Source of the DNA: Poriferisphaera corsica
Lineage (GTDB): Bacteria; Planctomycetota; Phycisphaerae; Phycisphaerales; Phycisphaeraceae
Assembly (NCBI RefSeq): GCF_007747445.1
Contig: NZ_CP036425.1
Location: forward strand, 1,534,175-1,598,174
Direction of reading: 5' to 3'
Length of the DNA stretch: 64,000 nt
Every line of letters begins with the position of its first letter. The stretch's first letter is position 1. Of this stretch, positions 7,463 to 16,019 are shown piece after piece. A program made the translations under genes and the position numbers. The notes under the pieces are model-generated. The model saw only the letters and a program-made list of their open reading frames with translations. It was not told where the DNA came from and did no database searches.

Positions 7463-9493
7463 ATGAAGTACTCGACGCTAAATAGCAATCTATATCGAAT
7501 CACAATCTTGCTGGCAGCATTTTATATTCTTCTAATAGGTAAAAGCCATCAAGTTTTGCAGGCAAGTGCGATTACCTTAAATGCTGTTGCTGATGTTGAT
7601 GTTCGATCGGGTGCCGCGGCCAATGATGCATATAACCGTAATGTTTTATTTATAAAGCAGCAGAATACTGACCCTAATATCGGTATATCAGGAAAAGCGT
7701 ATATTCGTTTTGAATTGCCAGACGATTTTGGTTATGCCACTTCAGCAACATTTACTATGACAAGAAGTTTAGTTGGTGCATGGAGCTGGAAGTATGATGT
7801 GTTTGGGCTTAATCAGGATGCAGAAACTGTACCCTTTATTGAATCTGAGAACACCCCGCCTGGGATGACATGGAATAATGCACTCGGGAATGACATCGAA
7901 TCAAGTCGTGGTTTCGATCCAACAAAGACAACATTCCTCGGTTCATGGCAAGTACAGAACGGTGGTAACGGTGGATATGTTGGTGATCAGTACAGTGTTG
8001 CCGCATCAAGTGTTAAAGGGCTATTGAATTCTGATGTGAATAGAAGCATCACTTTTATGGTCTCAAGAGATGGCACTTCAACCTCTCATGATCACTGGGC
8101 TTCAAAAGAAGATGGCGTTTACTCCGGGCCACTGCTTAGCATTGAGTATGTCGCGAATCCATCATCAGCTAGATGGAACCAATGGCTTGCAAACAGGCAA
8201 GGGGCATTACCAATCTCAGCATGGTCATATTTTGATCGATATGGCGGAACAGTCAGTGAGTATGAGACTTACAGAAATGCTGGTCTTACAATGGCCAATG
8301 TACCACGTTTACTTATTGGAGGTTCAACGCATCAAGTCGCAAATGCGGAAACAGCAAATGTCGGTATTATTCTCGGGCAATCTGAGAGCCTGCACTTGAA
8401 TGAATCAAAGCTTATTAACACAGTAAATTTCGCAAATAATAACAGCTATAACGTGATTGGCTATACGCTGAAAGATGAACCAGAGCCAGATCAATTCTCT
8501 GCACTAAGACAAGCACATAATTATATCTACGAGAACGATCCAGATGCATTACCCATATGTAATATACTGCCAAATTATGCATGGTCATATGGGCGGCCAG
8601 AAAAATACGGGATTGATTATGAGGGATACGTACAGAAGTATATTGATGAGGTGCAGCCAGCAGTCATTGGACATACGCACTATGCACTGCTAGAGGATGG
8701 TACAGATCGCACCGATTTTTACAGTAATCTTGAGCTGTTTCGGGACAAATCGTTAGAGAATGGCATCGGTTTGTTTGGATTTGTATTAGTGACAGATCAT
8801 TGGGCTGGACCTTACCGACGAGCTAGTGGCTCAGATATTCGATGGCAAGCATATAGTCATATGGCTTATGGAGCGAAGGGCTTGTATTACTATAACTACC
8901 GTATTGACGATAGTCGTTTTGGTGAAGGTATTGTTGATCACGTCAATGGACAACCAACCGATTTGTATAATCTTGTCCAGAATACAAATGATAAAGCTTT
9001 CGTGTTGGGGGACGAACTTCTCAAATTAAACTCAATTGGCGTTTATCACACAGGCAAAATCACTGATAACACGATTCCTGACGATACAACAAGATATACA
9101 ACATCTGTCGATTCACCTTTTGATAGATTTTGGGGCCAGGAGTTCCTTCACGGTGTATTTGAAGCCGATGATGCTGCTTCGATAGATCGTTATATTCTTC
9201 TCGTGAATAAGCGCCATGGTAAAGATATGAATATCACTTCGCTTGCCAGAGGAACTGCATACTTCACGATAGATGACATGTACGATACCGTGTTTATACT
9301 AAACCCACTAACTGGTAATGAAGAAATTTTAGCGGCACACGGTGTATATAATAATAAAGATCTCTATCAAATTATTCTAGACGGAGGTGATGCCGCTCTC
9401 ATCCGATTTACACATCTGCCAGAGCCGACATCCTTCTTTATGTTGGGTTTTGCTGGATTAATCTGTGTGCTAAAAAAACGCAATGTTGTATAA
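7463..9493 (+). CDS. PEP-CTERM protein with DNRLRE-like module and TIM-barrel-like hydrolase domain
   Basis: A 676-residue exported protein. Residues about 1-37 are a signal peptide. Residues 38-230 form the same DNRLRE-type beta-sandwich as the preceding gene. Residues 235-580 look like a glycoside-hydrolase TIM barrel: WNQWLANRQ start, the strand GYTLKDEPEPDQF with Asp338-Glu339 followed by Pro, and YSHMAYGAKGLYYYNYRID, a pattern common to beta-galactosidase-like barrels. A C-terminal beta domain and a PEP-CTERM tail (PEPTSFFMLGFAGLICVL then KKR) finish the protein. The DEP motif is shared with the GH123-like enzyme encoded upstream, so a distant relation to that family is possible. I cannot assign a GH family. 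It is probably anchored at the cell surface by an exosortase. Confidence 0.7.
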   Translation: MKYSTLNSNLYRITILLAAFYILLIGKSHQVLQASAITLNAVADVDVRSGAAANDAYNRNVLFIKQQNTDPNIGISGKAYIRFELPDDFGYATSATFTMTRSLVGAWSWKYDVFGLNQDAETVPFIESENTPPGMTWNNALGNDIESSRGFDPTKTTFLGSWQVQNGGNGGYVGDQYSVAASSVKGLLNSDVNRSITFMVSRDGTSTSHDHWASKEDGVYSGPLLSIEYVANPSSARWNQWLANRQGALPISAWSYFDRYGGTVSEYETYRNAGLTMANVPRLLIGGSTHQVANAETANVGIILGQSESLHLNESKLINTVNFANNNSYNVIGYTLKDEPEPDQFSALRQAHNYIYENDPDALPICNILPNYAWSYGRPEKYGIDYEGYVQKYIDEVQPAVIGHTHYALLEDGTDRTDFYSNLELFRDKSLENGIGLFGFVLVTDHWAGPYRRASGSDIRWQAYSHMAYGAKGLYYYNYRIDDSRFGEGIVDHVNGQPTDLYNLVQNTNDKAFVLGDELLKLNSIGVYHTGKITDNTIPDDTTRYTTSVDSPFDRFWGQEFLHGVFEADDAASIDRYILLVNKRHGKDMNITSLARGTAYFTIDDMYDTVFILNPLTGNEEILAAHGVYNNKDLYQIILDGGDAALIRFTHLPEPTSFFMLGFAGLICVLKKRNVV

Positions 9494-9659
9494 ATCGTAT
9501 ATTCTGTTTAATGATAAAATATCTGTAGTACTTGCATTTATAAAGTTTGAGATGTAGTTGAGACCTAATTGTATTGAATATAAAATATTTATACTAAAAA
9601 TCTTTTATCATTTGATTTGTGCTATATTCGCCTGGAAATTAACTTAATCAACATTGTTC

Positions 9660-10022
9660 TTAGATTATTAAATATATAGTGCCATCTTTAGCCTTGTCAT
9701 CTCGAACGTACTCAATCATTTGAGTGATATTCGAGTGCTTCTTCAAATTCCAGTACTGATTATCTTTCAATTTAAGAATTGTCTAGAATGTTTGTATGAG
9801 ATAATAGGTCAGTAGGAAAGGGTAGTCACATTCGATCATTGTAAGGATCAGTTCGCTGATTTGATCGGTCACGTCCTTGTCATCTCAAAATGGTAGATGA
9901 TCATAAATGCTGCCAACAATAAGATTGACTAACGGCCAATTCTGTATACATTTCGTAAGATCCTCGAAATCCTCAAGATCGTGGGAAAATTCCATATGAC
10001 TCGCTTTGGTATTCGTATGCAT
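9660..10022 (-). pseudogene. Degraded reading frame, function unknown
   Basis: One minus-strand frame runs 121 codons from an ATG at 10022-10020 to a TAA at 9662-9660 and is interrupted by only two stops (a TGA and a TAG), which is few for such AT-rich DNA. The readable parts have a protein-like composition with mixed acidic and hydrophobic runs, for example HDLEDFEDLTKCIQNWP, LILTMIECDYPFLLTYYL and NITQMIEYVRDDKAKDG. I do not recognise the family. It may equally be a chance open frame. Confidence 0.3.
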
Positions 10023-10665
10023 TTAGATTGTTATAGAAATAACTTTGGTGAAAACAGATTTACATATATCAATTATAACATTATTGTGTGTGATTCTGGA
10101 TCTTGTTGATAATAACGTTGAATTCAATCAATCTAATTTGAGTTTGTGTGCTAGTAGAGGTGTGTGGAGACGGTTTTAAAATCGAATTGATGGCTTTGGG
10201 GGTCAACGAACGGTTAAAACAAATTGTATTCGCGTGTTGTAGTTTTGATTGTCTTTTTGTGTTGAATGTGTGTGGCGTTGTATGCTTTGAATCGTTCATG
10301 TTTATATTTATGTTGTTGTTTTGTAGTTTATCTCTGTTGCCTGATTACTTGTGACGAATTGACGTGTAATAGCTCAGCCGTTGGTGCAGGTTTGTTATGG
10401 GGGTGTTTTGGCAATTTACAGGTACCGTCAAGACCGACGAAACCCAGCTGGAGGTCTTGTGTAATCGAGAATTGCGGCGAGGTTTGACCGAGTAGCGTTT
10501 TGTACGTTTGCCCGACCCCATCCAGAGCTATGTCTTTAAAACACGAGAGCATCGCACCTCGTGCATTCAGTGGCATTCTGTGAGGCAGGGGCTTTGCTAT
10601 TTTCGGCAGGCTGTGTGGTGTTGCCAAGCCATATATCGTCCATGTTCATGTCAATTCTTGGGGGC

Positions 10666-10902
10666 TTACTCCTCTAACCTAATTGCCTGTATCAGATTAA
10701 CGTAATCTTGTTTGCCGCCGGCGCGATTGGTGCCTCCGGGCTGTGGGCATAGGTGGTATTTGCGGTCAGAGGTTTTGACGGTTACGTCGGTTTTGCAGGG
10801 AGGATTGGTGTGAGAGGATGTGGCTTTAAGGGTTGGAATCGGGGGTAGGGGAGTGGGCAGGGTACGGTTTTGTTCCTGACCTACGGTTATTTGAAATGGA
10901 TG
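10666..10902 (-). pseudogene. Startless 79-codon frame, possible gene fragment
   Basis: A minus-strand frame bounded by TGA (10905-10903) and TAA (10668-10666) contains no ATG, GTG or TTG. Its translation nevertheless looks protein-like towards the end (SDRKYHLCPQPGGTNRAGGK then QDYVNLIQAIRLEE). GC content is higher than in the flanks. It could be the 3' remnant of a transferred gene; no family is recognised and chance cannot be ruled out. Confidence 0.2.
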
Positions 10903-10913
10903 TCACACGCCTC

Positions 10914-10960
10914 GGCAAGCCCAAACAAGCCCACGGCAAGCCTGAGGCAAGCCCGGCTTG
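10914..10960. repeat. Short direct repeats GGCAAGCC ending in a palindrome
   Basis: GGCAAGCC occurs at 10914-10921, 10935-10942 and 10946-10953, with a partial copy (CAAGCC) between the first two. The last copy flows into the palindrome CAAGCCCGGCTTG (10948-10960). The block touches the terminator of the tRNA gene. Confidence 0.5.
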
Positions 10961-10966
10961 GCGCAC

Positions 10967-11000
10967 TAAAAAACGCCGATCACGTAAGTGACTGGCGTTT
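10967..11000 (-). terminator. Rho-independent terminator of tRNA-fMet
   Basis: On the minus strand AAACGCC (11000-10994) pairs with GGCGTTT (10977-10971), with a second inner stem GTCAC/GTGAT around the loop, followed by a run of T from the A-tract at 10968-10973. It begins about 13 bases after the tRNA 3' end. Confidence 0.8.
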
Positions 11001-11012
11001 CTAGTTTTAAAA

Positions 11013-11086
<74 letters not shown>

Positions 11087-11122
11087 ATCAATAGTCATAA
11101 TTTCTTGATTGCGAACTCGTAT

Positions 11123-11128
11123 ATTATA
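11123..11128 (-). promoter_or_regulatory. -10 box of the tRNA-fMet promoter
   Basis: A perfect TATAAT is read on the minus strand 37 bases upstream of the mature tRNA 5' end, giving a leader of about 30 nt to be removed by RNase P. A matching -35 hexamer is weak (AAGACT region about 17 bases further up). Confidence 0.5.
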
Positions 11129-11238
11129 CGAATGCTTGCTCACAGTCTTGTGAGACAAGTATTAAAGCACAAAGAAGCTTTGTAGTCAAAAAGCCTATCT
11201 GTCGTATACAAAATGCTGCGTTATCCACACTTAAGGCA

Positions 11239-11769
11239 TTAACCCATTGCTTTGGGGTTAGGTTTGGGTTTCGAAGCACTTTGTTGCACTTTTTTTGTGA
11301 TTGGCATCGATTCTGGCTGAATCAAAAAAGTGATGAGAATAATCGAGCAAGCAATTAAGAATATCGTTTTGCTTTCAAATGCCGCCGTACTTGAAATCAT
11401 GACGGAATCTGGATTCATCGCGATCTGTCCACTCAAGATGCTTAATCCAGTACAGCATGATATCGCTAAGCCAAGACTCGCGAGCCATTTTGCTCGATGA
11501 AAAACTGATTGATCTCGAAATGAAAAAATGAGTAGCACGATGACCCCTAAAGCTGAGCATGTCGCTGCAATCAAGTTTGTGGCATGTATGGCGGTTCGGA
11601 AATGATTTCTGCTTACAGTGTCGAGATCGAATTTATAGCCAAAGATTGTGTGTTTAGTTATACCATTCGGTTCAATATGTTCTCTTGCGAAAAGATCTGT
11701 TCGCTCATGGCGATCCAAATGATATATGGCGTTGCTGCCTAGCCAAACTGCAAAAAGGCTGATGAGCAT
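11239..11769 (-). CDS. Small polytopic membrane protein, unknown function
   Basis: A 176-residue protein with four likely membrane segments: residues 1-16, about 65-85 (LIAATCSALGVIVLLIFSF), 95-115 and 133-152 (TIFLIACSIILITFLI). A Lys/Pro-rich cytoplasmic tail follows. The loop after segment 1 holds about 45 polar residues. The first segment starts directly at the ATG, which is unusual. The frame is open for about ten codons upstream (reading IRTATKQI) but offers no normal start, only ATT. I see no family motif. It stands alone between the tRNA gene and the divergent GH10-like gene. Confidence 0.55.
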   Translation of the reverse strand: MLISLFAVWLGSNAIYHLDRHERTDLFAREHIEPNGITKHTIFGYKFDLDTVSRNHFRTAIHATNLIAATCSALGVIVLLIFSFRDQSVFHRAKWLASLGLAISCCTGLSILSGQIAMNPDSVMISSTAAFESKTIFLIACSIILITFLIQPESMPITKKVQQSASKPKPNPKAMG

Positions 11770-12045
11770 AATTTGCTTAGTCGCAGTACGAATGTTGTCA
11801 TGATAGTCTTATCGTTGTGCTTGCCGCAGATGTTAACGCGATGCGGCTATTCCTTACATTGCCTTGTAGTTCTCTGTATATCAGTTTGGATCATGGCTTT
11901 ATCTAAGGTATGATAGTCACCAGCTAAAGCAGCTGTTGGTGCCCTTTTGATGCATGTAATTTGGTGTAACAAAGATTTGCTTCCGGTAAATCATCTTGTT
12001 TGTTGCGCGAAATAAAATACATCACCGATAACAGGAGCACATAAA

Positions 12046-13443
12046 TTGAAATTTAGTATTCTGTCGCAATTTTTATTAAGCATCGTTGTTTTTGCACTTG
12101 TATGTACAGCAACGGCATCGATTCTGAATGCCGCCGATATTCAATCTGAAGTACGTGGAACGTGGTTAACAACAACGGCCAATAACAATATAGAAACGCC
12201 ATCTGCCACTGCTCGAAGCATGCGACGCCTGAAAGATTTAGGCTTAAATACGGTTTATGTGGAAGTTTGGAAAAATGGGTACACGCAATTTCCTTCAAAT
12301 ACGATGCATGAACTTATCGGGGTTGAACGCAAACCCGAATTAATGCCAGGCAAGCAAGGTCCTTCGCAAAGGGAAATGGCCGGACGCCCCAGAGATTTGT
12401 TAAGTGAAACTTTGATACATGCGCATCGAAATGGCTTGGTCTATATCGCGTGGTTCGAATACGGATTTATGGCCGCATACAAAGATTCACACCCAGAACT
12501 CCGCAAGCAGTATTCAGAGTGGCTAACACTCACCAAAGAAGGCAAGCAAGTTAGCAGGCAAAATCAGTTTGTTTGGATGAACCCGCTTCGCCCTGAATCA
12601 CGCAATCTCTTGCTTAATATCATCAAAGAATCTGTCATTAGATACGATCTCGACGGTGTTCAATTAGACGATCGTATTGCGTGGCCAACATCAATGGGTT
12701 ACGACCCATACACACAAAAAATTTATGCGCAAGAGCACAACGGTAAGTTGCCTCCAGCAAATGAACACGATCCTGAATGGATTGCATGGCGATCAAAAAA
12801 AGTTACAGAATTTGCTGAAGATTTTTATCGTGAACTCAAAACAATCCGCCCCAATCTGATCGTATCAATTAGCCCTGCTGTTTATCCATGGTCGTTTGAG
12901 CATTATGCATGTGATTGGAAAGCATGGTCAGATCAAGGTCTTATGGATGAGTTTGTGCCACAAGCTTATCGAACTTCATTTTCATCGTTTAAGCCAACTT
13001 GGGAAGAACAAGTTGCTACTGCAGGCAAGCGTAAATCAGATCTTATTGCCGGCTTGAGAGTTGTTGGCACAGGAGCACCAACTTCCTGGCCAGACATGAA
13101 GAAGAAAATTCAACAAGTTCGCGACTCAGGTGCTGCCGGTCATTGTTATTGGTTTAGTAAAGCAGTGCTCGAACTTTACCCCGAGCAAATTGCCGCATTC
13201 TATAAAGACTCACCTGTTGCCAAGCATCCAAAGCTTCCCGCGGATTGGCGTCCCGGTAGTATCGCCCTCAAACGAGACGGGAGATATTGGAAAGGTAGTG
13301 TGCCGGCTGATGCCAATTACAGAATTATCGTTCAGCATGGCACCGTATGGGCAGAGCAGGATATCCGTGCTTTTGAAGCTGGCCCGATCAGTCTTAGCGA
13401 TATCAAAGCCGATGCTGTGGAATTATTGGTAGATCGGCGATAA
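12046..13443 (+). CDS. Secreted GH10-like hydrolase (GHL10 / DUF187 family)
   Basis: A 465-residue protein starting at TTG 12046; AGGAG at 12033-12037 is 8 bases upstream and no better start exists. It has a signal peptide (hydrophobic stretch to about residue 29). Residues about 35-390 form the glycosyl-hydrolase-like 10 TIM barrel: EVRGTWLTTTANNN at strand 1, LGLNTVYVEVWKNGYTQFPS, YIAWFEYGFMA, DGVQLDDR at 203-209, and VDLIAGLRV-like strands later. A short C-terminal beta domain follows. Proteins of this family (for example YngK of Bacillus) are thought to act on bacterial or algal polysaccharides, but substrates are mostly unproven. The gene is monocistronic, with a terminator directly after it. 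Confidence 0.8.
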   Translation: MKFSILSQFLLSIVVFALVCTATASILNAADIQSEVRGTWLTTTANNNIETPSATARSMRRLKDLGLNTVYVEVWKNGYTQFPSNTMHELIGVERKPELMPGKQGPSQREMAGRPRDLLSETLIHAHRNGLVYIAWFEYGFMAAYKDSHPELRKQYSEWLTLTKEGKQVSRQNQFVWMNPLRPESRNLLLNIIKESVIRYDLDGVQLDDRIAWPTSMGYDPYTQKIYAQEHNGKLPPANEHDPEWIAWRSKKVTEFAEDFYRELKTIRPNLIVSISPAVYPWSFEHYACDWKAWSDQGLMDEFVPQAYRTSFSSFKPTWEEQVATAGKRKSDLIAGLRVVGTGAPTSWPDMKKKIQQVRDSGAAGHCYWFSKAVLELYPEQIAAFYKDSPVAKHPKLPADWRPGSIALKRDGRYWKGSVPADANYRIIVQHGTVWAEQDIRAFEAGPISLSDIKADAVELLVDRR

Positions 13444-13479
13444 CCAAGCCCCTAGATCCTGCGAAATGAAGCATCATCC

Positions 13480-13504
13480 AAGGCCCGCAGTGGGCCTTTT
13501 TATG
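13480..13504 (+). terminator. Terminator of GH10-like gene
   Basis: AAGGCCC-GCAGT-GGGCCTT stem followed by T residues, about 40 bases after the stop codon. Confidence 0.8.
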
Positions 13505-13509
13505 TCATG

Positions 13510-13543
13510 ACCTGACAGATTCATTTCTCTGCTTCTGTCAGGT
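13510..13543. repeat. Perfect 10-bp inverted repeat
   Basis: ACCTGACAGA at 13510-13519 and TCTGTCAGGT at 13534-13543 are perfect complements separated by 14 bases. It lies immediately after the terminator of the preceding gene and about 250 bases before groEL1. It could be a second hairpin or a protein binding site. Confidence 0.5.
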
Positions 13544-13791
13544 TGGCAGGTTTGTGGGCATGCCATACGATTCCTGATAGCAATCAGAAAACGATAAGTG
13601 ACATGTATTAATGTATTTATGATTCCGAAGAGGTGCTCAGGTTGCAGCTTATTTCTGGCACACCAATTGCCATACATATTGGCAGTCGGTGTGAGTGCGC
13701 ATGCTTCGCATTAGGTGCTCAGCGACGAAATGGCGGGGACACACTGTTCAGAAATACTCAATCCATGGACCCCTAAAGGAGATACGTGGTA

Positions 13792-15516
13792 ATGGCCGCA
13801 AAAGAATTGGCCTTTGAATCGGAAGCTCGTGCAGGACTCCTGCGTGGCGTTGAAAAACTCGCCGCAGCAGTCAAAAGCACGCTTGGCCCGCGTGGCCGTA
13901 ACGCAGTCATCGACAAGAGTTGGGGTGGCCCAACCGTCACCAAGGACGGCGTAACGGTTGCTGAAGAAATCGAGCTTAAAGACAAAAACGAAAACATGGG
14001 TGCTCAGCTTGTTAAAGAAGCTGCAAGCAAAACCTCCGACAAGGCAGGTGACGGCACCACAACATCAACCGTCCTCGCAGAAGCACTCTTCCGCGAAGGC
14101 CTCAAGCAGATCACCGCAGGCGCCGATGCTAACGCAGTTGTTCGCGGTATGAAGCAGGCTGTCAACGCAGTCATCGAAAATATCCAGTCGCTCTCCAAGG
14201 GCATTGACGGTAAAAAGGATATTCAAAACGTTGCCACCATCTCAGCTAACAACGATCCTGCAATCGGCAAAATCATGGCCGACGCAATGGAGCGTGTCGG
14301 CAAAGACGGCGTCATCACCGTTGAAGAAGGTAAGGGCCTCGAAACATACGTCGACGTTGTCGAAGGTATGCAGTTCGATCGTGGCTATCTTTCCCCGAAC
14401 TTTGTCACCGATGCGGACAACATGCTCGTCTCAATGGACAAAGCCCTTATCCTCATTTTCGAAGACAAGATTAGCTCTATTCAGAAGTTAGTCCCATTGC
14501 TTGAAAAAGTGCAGCAAGCCAAACGCCCACTCGTTCTCATTGCTGAGGACATTGAAGGCGAAGCCCTCGCGACCCTCGTCGTGAATAAGCTGCGTGGCGT
14601 GCTTAATATCTGTGCGGTCAAAGCTCCAGGTTACGGCGATCGTCGCAAGGCAATGCTTCAAGATATCGCTGTCCTCACCGGCGGCGAAGCCATCATGAAA
14701 GATCTCGGCATCGAACTCGATAACGTAGAACTTTCACAACTTGGCATGGCGAAGAAAATCATCATCGACGCGGAAAACACAACCATCGTCGAAGGTGCTG
14801 GTGAATCCAAGCAAATCCAAGCTCGCATCGAGCAAATCCGTCATGAGATCGCAACGACAACAAGCGATTATGACCGTGAAAAACTCCAAGAACGTCTCGC
14901 GAAACTCGCAGGCGGCGTCGCACAGATTAATGTCGGTGCAGCCAGTGAAGCCGAGCTTAAAGAGAAGAAAGCTCGTGTTGAAGATGCATTGCATGCAACC
15001 CGCGCTGCAGTCGAAGAAGGCATCGTCCCCGGTGGCGGCGTCAGCTTCATCCGTTCTATCGCGAAGTTGAATAAGATCGAAGCGACAGGCGACGAAGCCA
15101 ACGGCATCTCCATCGTTCGCAAAGCTCTGGAACTTCCACTCCAGACCATCGCAGATAATGCAGGCGAACGTGGTACCGTTGTTGTCAGCAAAGTTGCAGA
15201 CGGCAAAGGCTCTTTCGGATTCGACGCACTCAAGCTCGAATACGGCGACCTCATCGAAAAAGGTATCATGACCCCAGCCAAAGTCGATCGCACCGCACTA
15301 GAGAATGCTGCATCTGTTGCAACACTTCTTCTTAGCTGTGACTGCATCGTGACCGAACAATCATCCGACGACGCTGCTGGTGCAGCCGGCATGCCCGACA
15401 TGGGCGGCATGGGCGGCATGGGTGGTATGGGCGGCGGAATGCCAGGCATGGGCGGAATGGGTGGCATGGGCGGTATGCCCGGAATGGGCGGCATGGGCAT
15501 GCCCGGCATGATGTAA
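13792..15516 (+). CDS. groEL: Chaperonin GroEL, copy 1 (with GGM tail)
   Basis: A 574-residue 60-kDa chaperonin. I prefer ATG 13792 (10 bases after AGGAG) over GTG 13786. Equatorial-domain ATP-binding motifs are visible: [24 protein letters not shown] and [17 protein letters not shown]. The apical and hinge regions ([43 protein letters not shown]-type) are intact. The C-terminus has an unusually long Gly-Met-rich tail of about 40 residues after position 532, the version that lines the folding cavity. It is followed by groES, the classical pair. Codon use is strongly C-ending, as expected of a highly expressed gene. It folds cytosolic proteins with the GroES cap. Confidence 0.95.
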   Translation: MAAKELAFESEARAGLLRGVEKLAAAVKSTLGPRGRNAVIDKSWGGPTVTKDGVTVAEEIELKDKNENMGAQLVKEAASKTSDKAGDGTTTSTVLAEALFREGLKQITAGADANAVVRGMKQAVNAVIENIQSLSKGIDGKKDIQNVATISANNDPAIGKIMADAMERVGKDGVITVEEGKGLETYVDVVEGMQFDRGYLSPNFVTDADNMLVSMDKALILIFEDKISSIQKLVPLLEKVQQAKRPLVLIAEDIEGEALATLVVNKLRGVLNICAVKAPGYGDRRKAMLQDIAVLTGGEAIMKDLGIELDNVELSQLGMAKKIIIDAENTTIVEGAGESKQIQARIEQIRHEIATTTSDYDREKLQERLAKLAGGVAQINVGAASEAELKEKKARVEDALHATRAAVEEGIVPGGGVSFIRSIAKLNKIEATGDEANGISIVRKALELPLQTIADNAGERGTVVVSKVADGKGSFGFDALKLEYGDLIEKGIMTPAKVDRTALENAASVATLLLSCDCIVTEQSSDDAAGAAGMPDMGGMGGMGGMGGGMPGMGGMGGMGGMPGMGGMGMPGMM

Positions 15517-15594
15517 TCAGCCCCACCTTCTCATAACCCTCTAACTAATCATTAGAACACTTAAAGCGAAACAATCGCTTGGAGATAAAACAAG

Positions 15595-15897
15595 ATGGCA
15601 AAGAAAACAACTGTCAAGCCATTAGACGACCGTATCGTCCTCAAGCCGACCGTGGCTGAAACCAAAACCGCTTCCGGCATCTTTCTTCCTGAGTCCGCCA
15701 CCGAAAAGCCAATGACCGGCACCGTCGTTGCTGTTGGCCCCGGTAAACTCAACGAAGATGGCTCACGCACCGAACTCACCATCAAAAAGGGTGACGTCGT
15801 CCTCTACGGCAAGTACGCCGGTACTGAAGTCGACATCGACGGTGTCGAGCACATGATCGTTCGTGAAAGCGAACTTCTCGGTGTTATCGAAAACTAA
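15595..15897 (+). CDS. groES: Co-chaperonin GroES
   Basis: A 100-residue protein of normal length. It contains the GroES pattern VKPLDDRIVLKP at the start, the mobile loop with hydrophobic tripeptide (TASGIFLPESATEKP), TGTVVAVGPGKL, and KKGDVVLYGKYAGTEVDIDG in the roof and barrel. It caps GroEL and triggers folding inside the cage. It lies 78 bases after groEL1 and 122 bases before groEL2, so it may serve both chaperonins. A GGAGAT ribosome site precedes the ATG. Confidence 0.95.
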   Translation: MAKKTTVKPLDDRIVLKPTVAETKTASGIFLPESATEKPMTGTVVAVGPGKLNEDGSRTELTIKKGDVVLYGKYAGTEVDIDGVEHMIVRESELLGVIEN

Positions 15898-16019
15898 TTT
15901 GAGTTGCACTGTCATCTCCTTCGCGGAGATTCCCTCTCCCTGGATTTTGCGAAGTCAAAACTTCCGGGGGAGGCAGTGTGTAATCACTAGCTAATCATCA
16001 GATTTTTGGAGCCAACACA

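Larger units (their letters stand above)
9494..11012. other. Gene-poor 1.5-kb stretch with degraded coding remnants
   Basis: No intact gene is convincing here. The first part (to about 10080) is AT-rich and holds a broken minus-strand frame at 9660-10022. The part from about 10370 to 10960 has a higher GC content unlike its surroundings; its frames are either without a start codon (10666-10902 minus) or of low-complexity composition. A set of short direct repeats (10914-10960) and a terminator (10967-11000) lie at the end next to tRNA-fMet. Together this looks like the scar of a lost element beside a tRNA gene, but no transposase, integrase or attachment-site duplication could be recognised. 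Confidence 0.4.
13444..13791. other. Intergenic region before groEL1
   Basis: Contains the terminator at 13480-13504 and an inverted repeat at 13510-13543, then a stretch without obvious motifs. I looked for a CIRCE element (TTAGCACTC-N9-GAGTGCTAA) and found none. The groEL1 ribosome binding site AAAGGAGA is at about 13775-13782. Confidence 0.5.

Noticed and set aside
10365-10440. tRNA-like string TAGCTCAGCCGTTGGTGCAG
   Set aside because: It resembles a D-arm but no anticodon stem, T-arm (TTCGAAT type) or pairing acceptor ends follow.
10328-10627. Minus-strand frame of 99 codons
   Set aside because: Composition is Pro/His/Lys mixed without any domain, no ribosome site, and alternative frames in the same stretch look equally plausible.
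10896-10991. 31-codon plus-strand frame (MDVTRLGKPKQ...)
   Set aside because: It is made of the GGCAAGCC repeats and runs into the tRNA terminator hairpin; likely not translated.
13502-13791. Possible CIRCE element upstream of groEL1
   Set aside because: No TTAGCACTC-N9-GAGTGCTAA or near match; strings such as TTAGGTGCTC and GAGTGCGC are unrelated in arrangement.
14868-15509. 213-codon minus-strand frame over groEL1
   Set aside because: Antisense shadow of the Gly-Met tail and strongly biased codons of groEL1.
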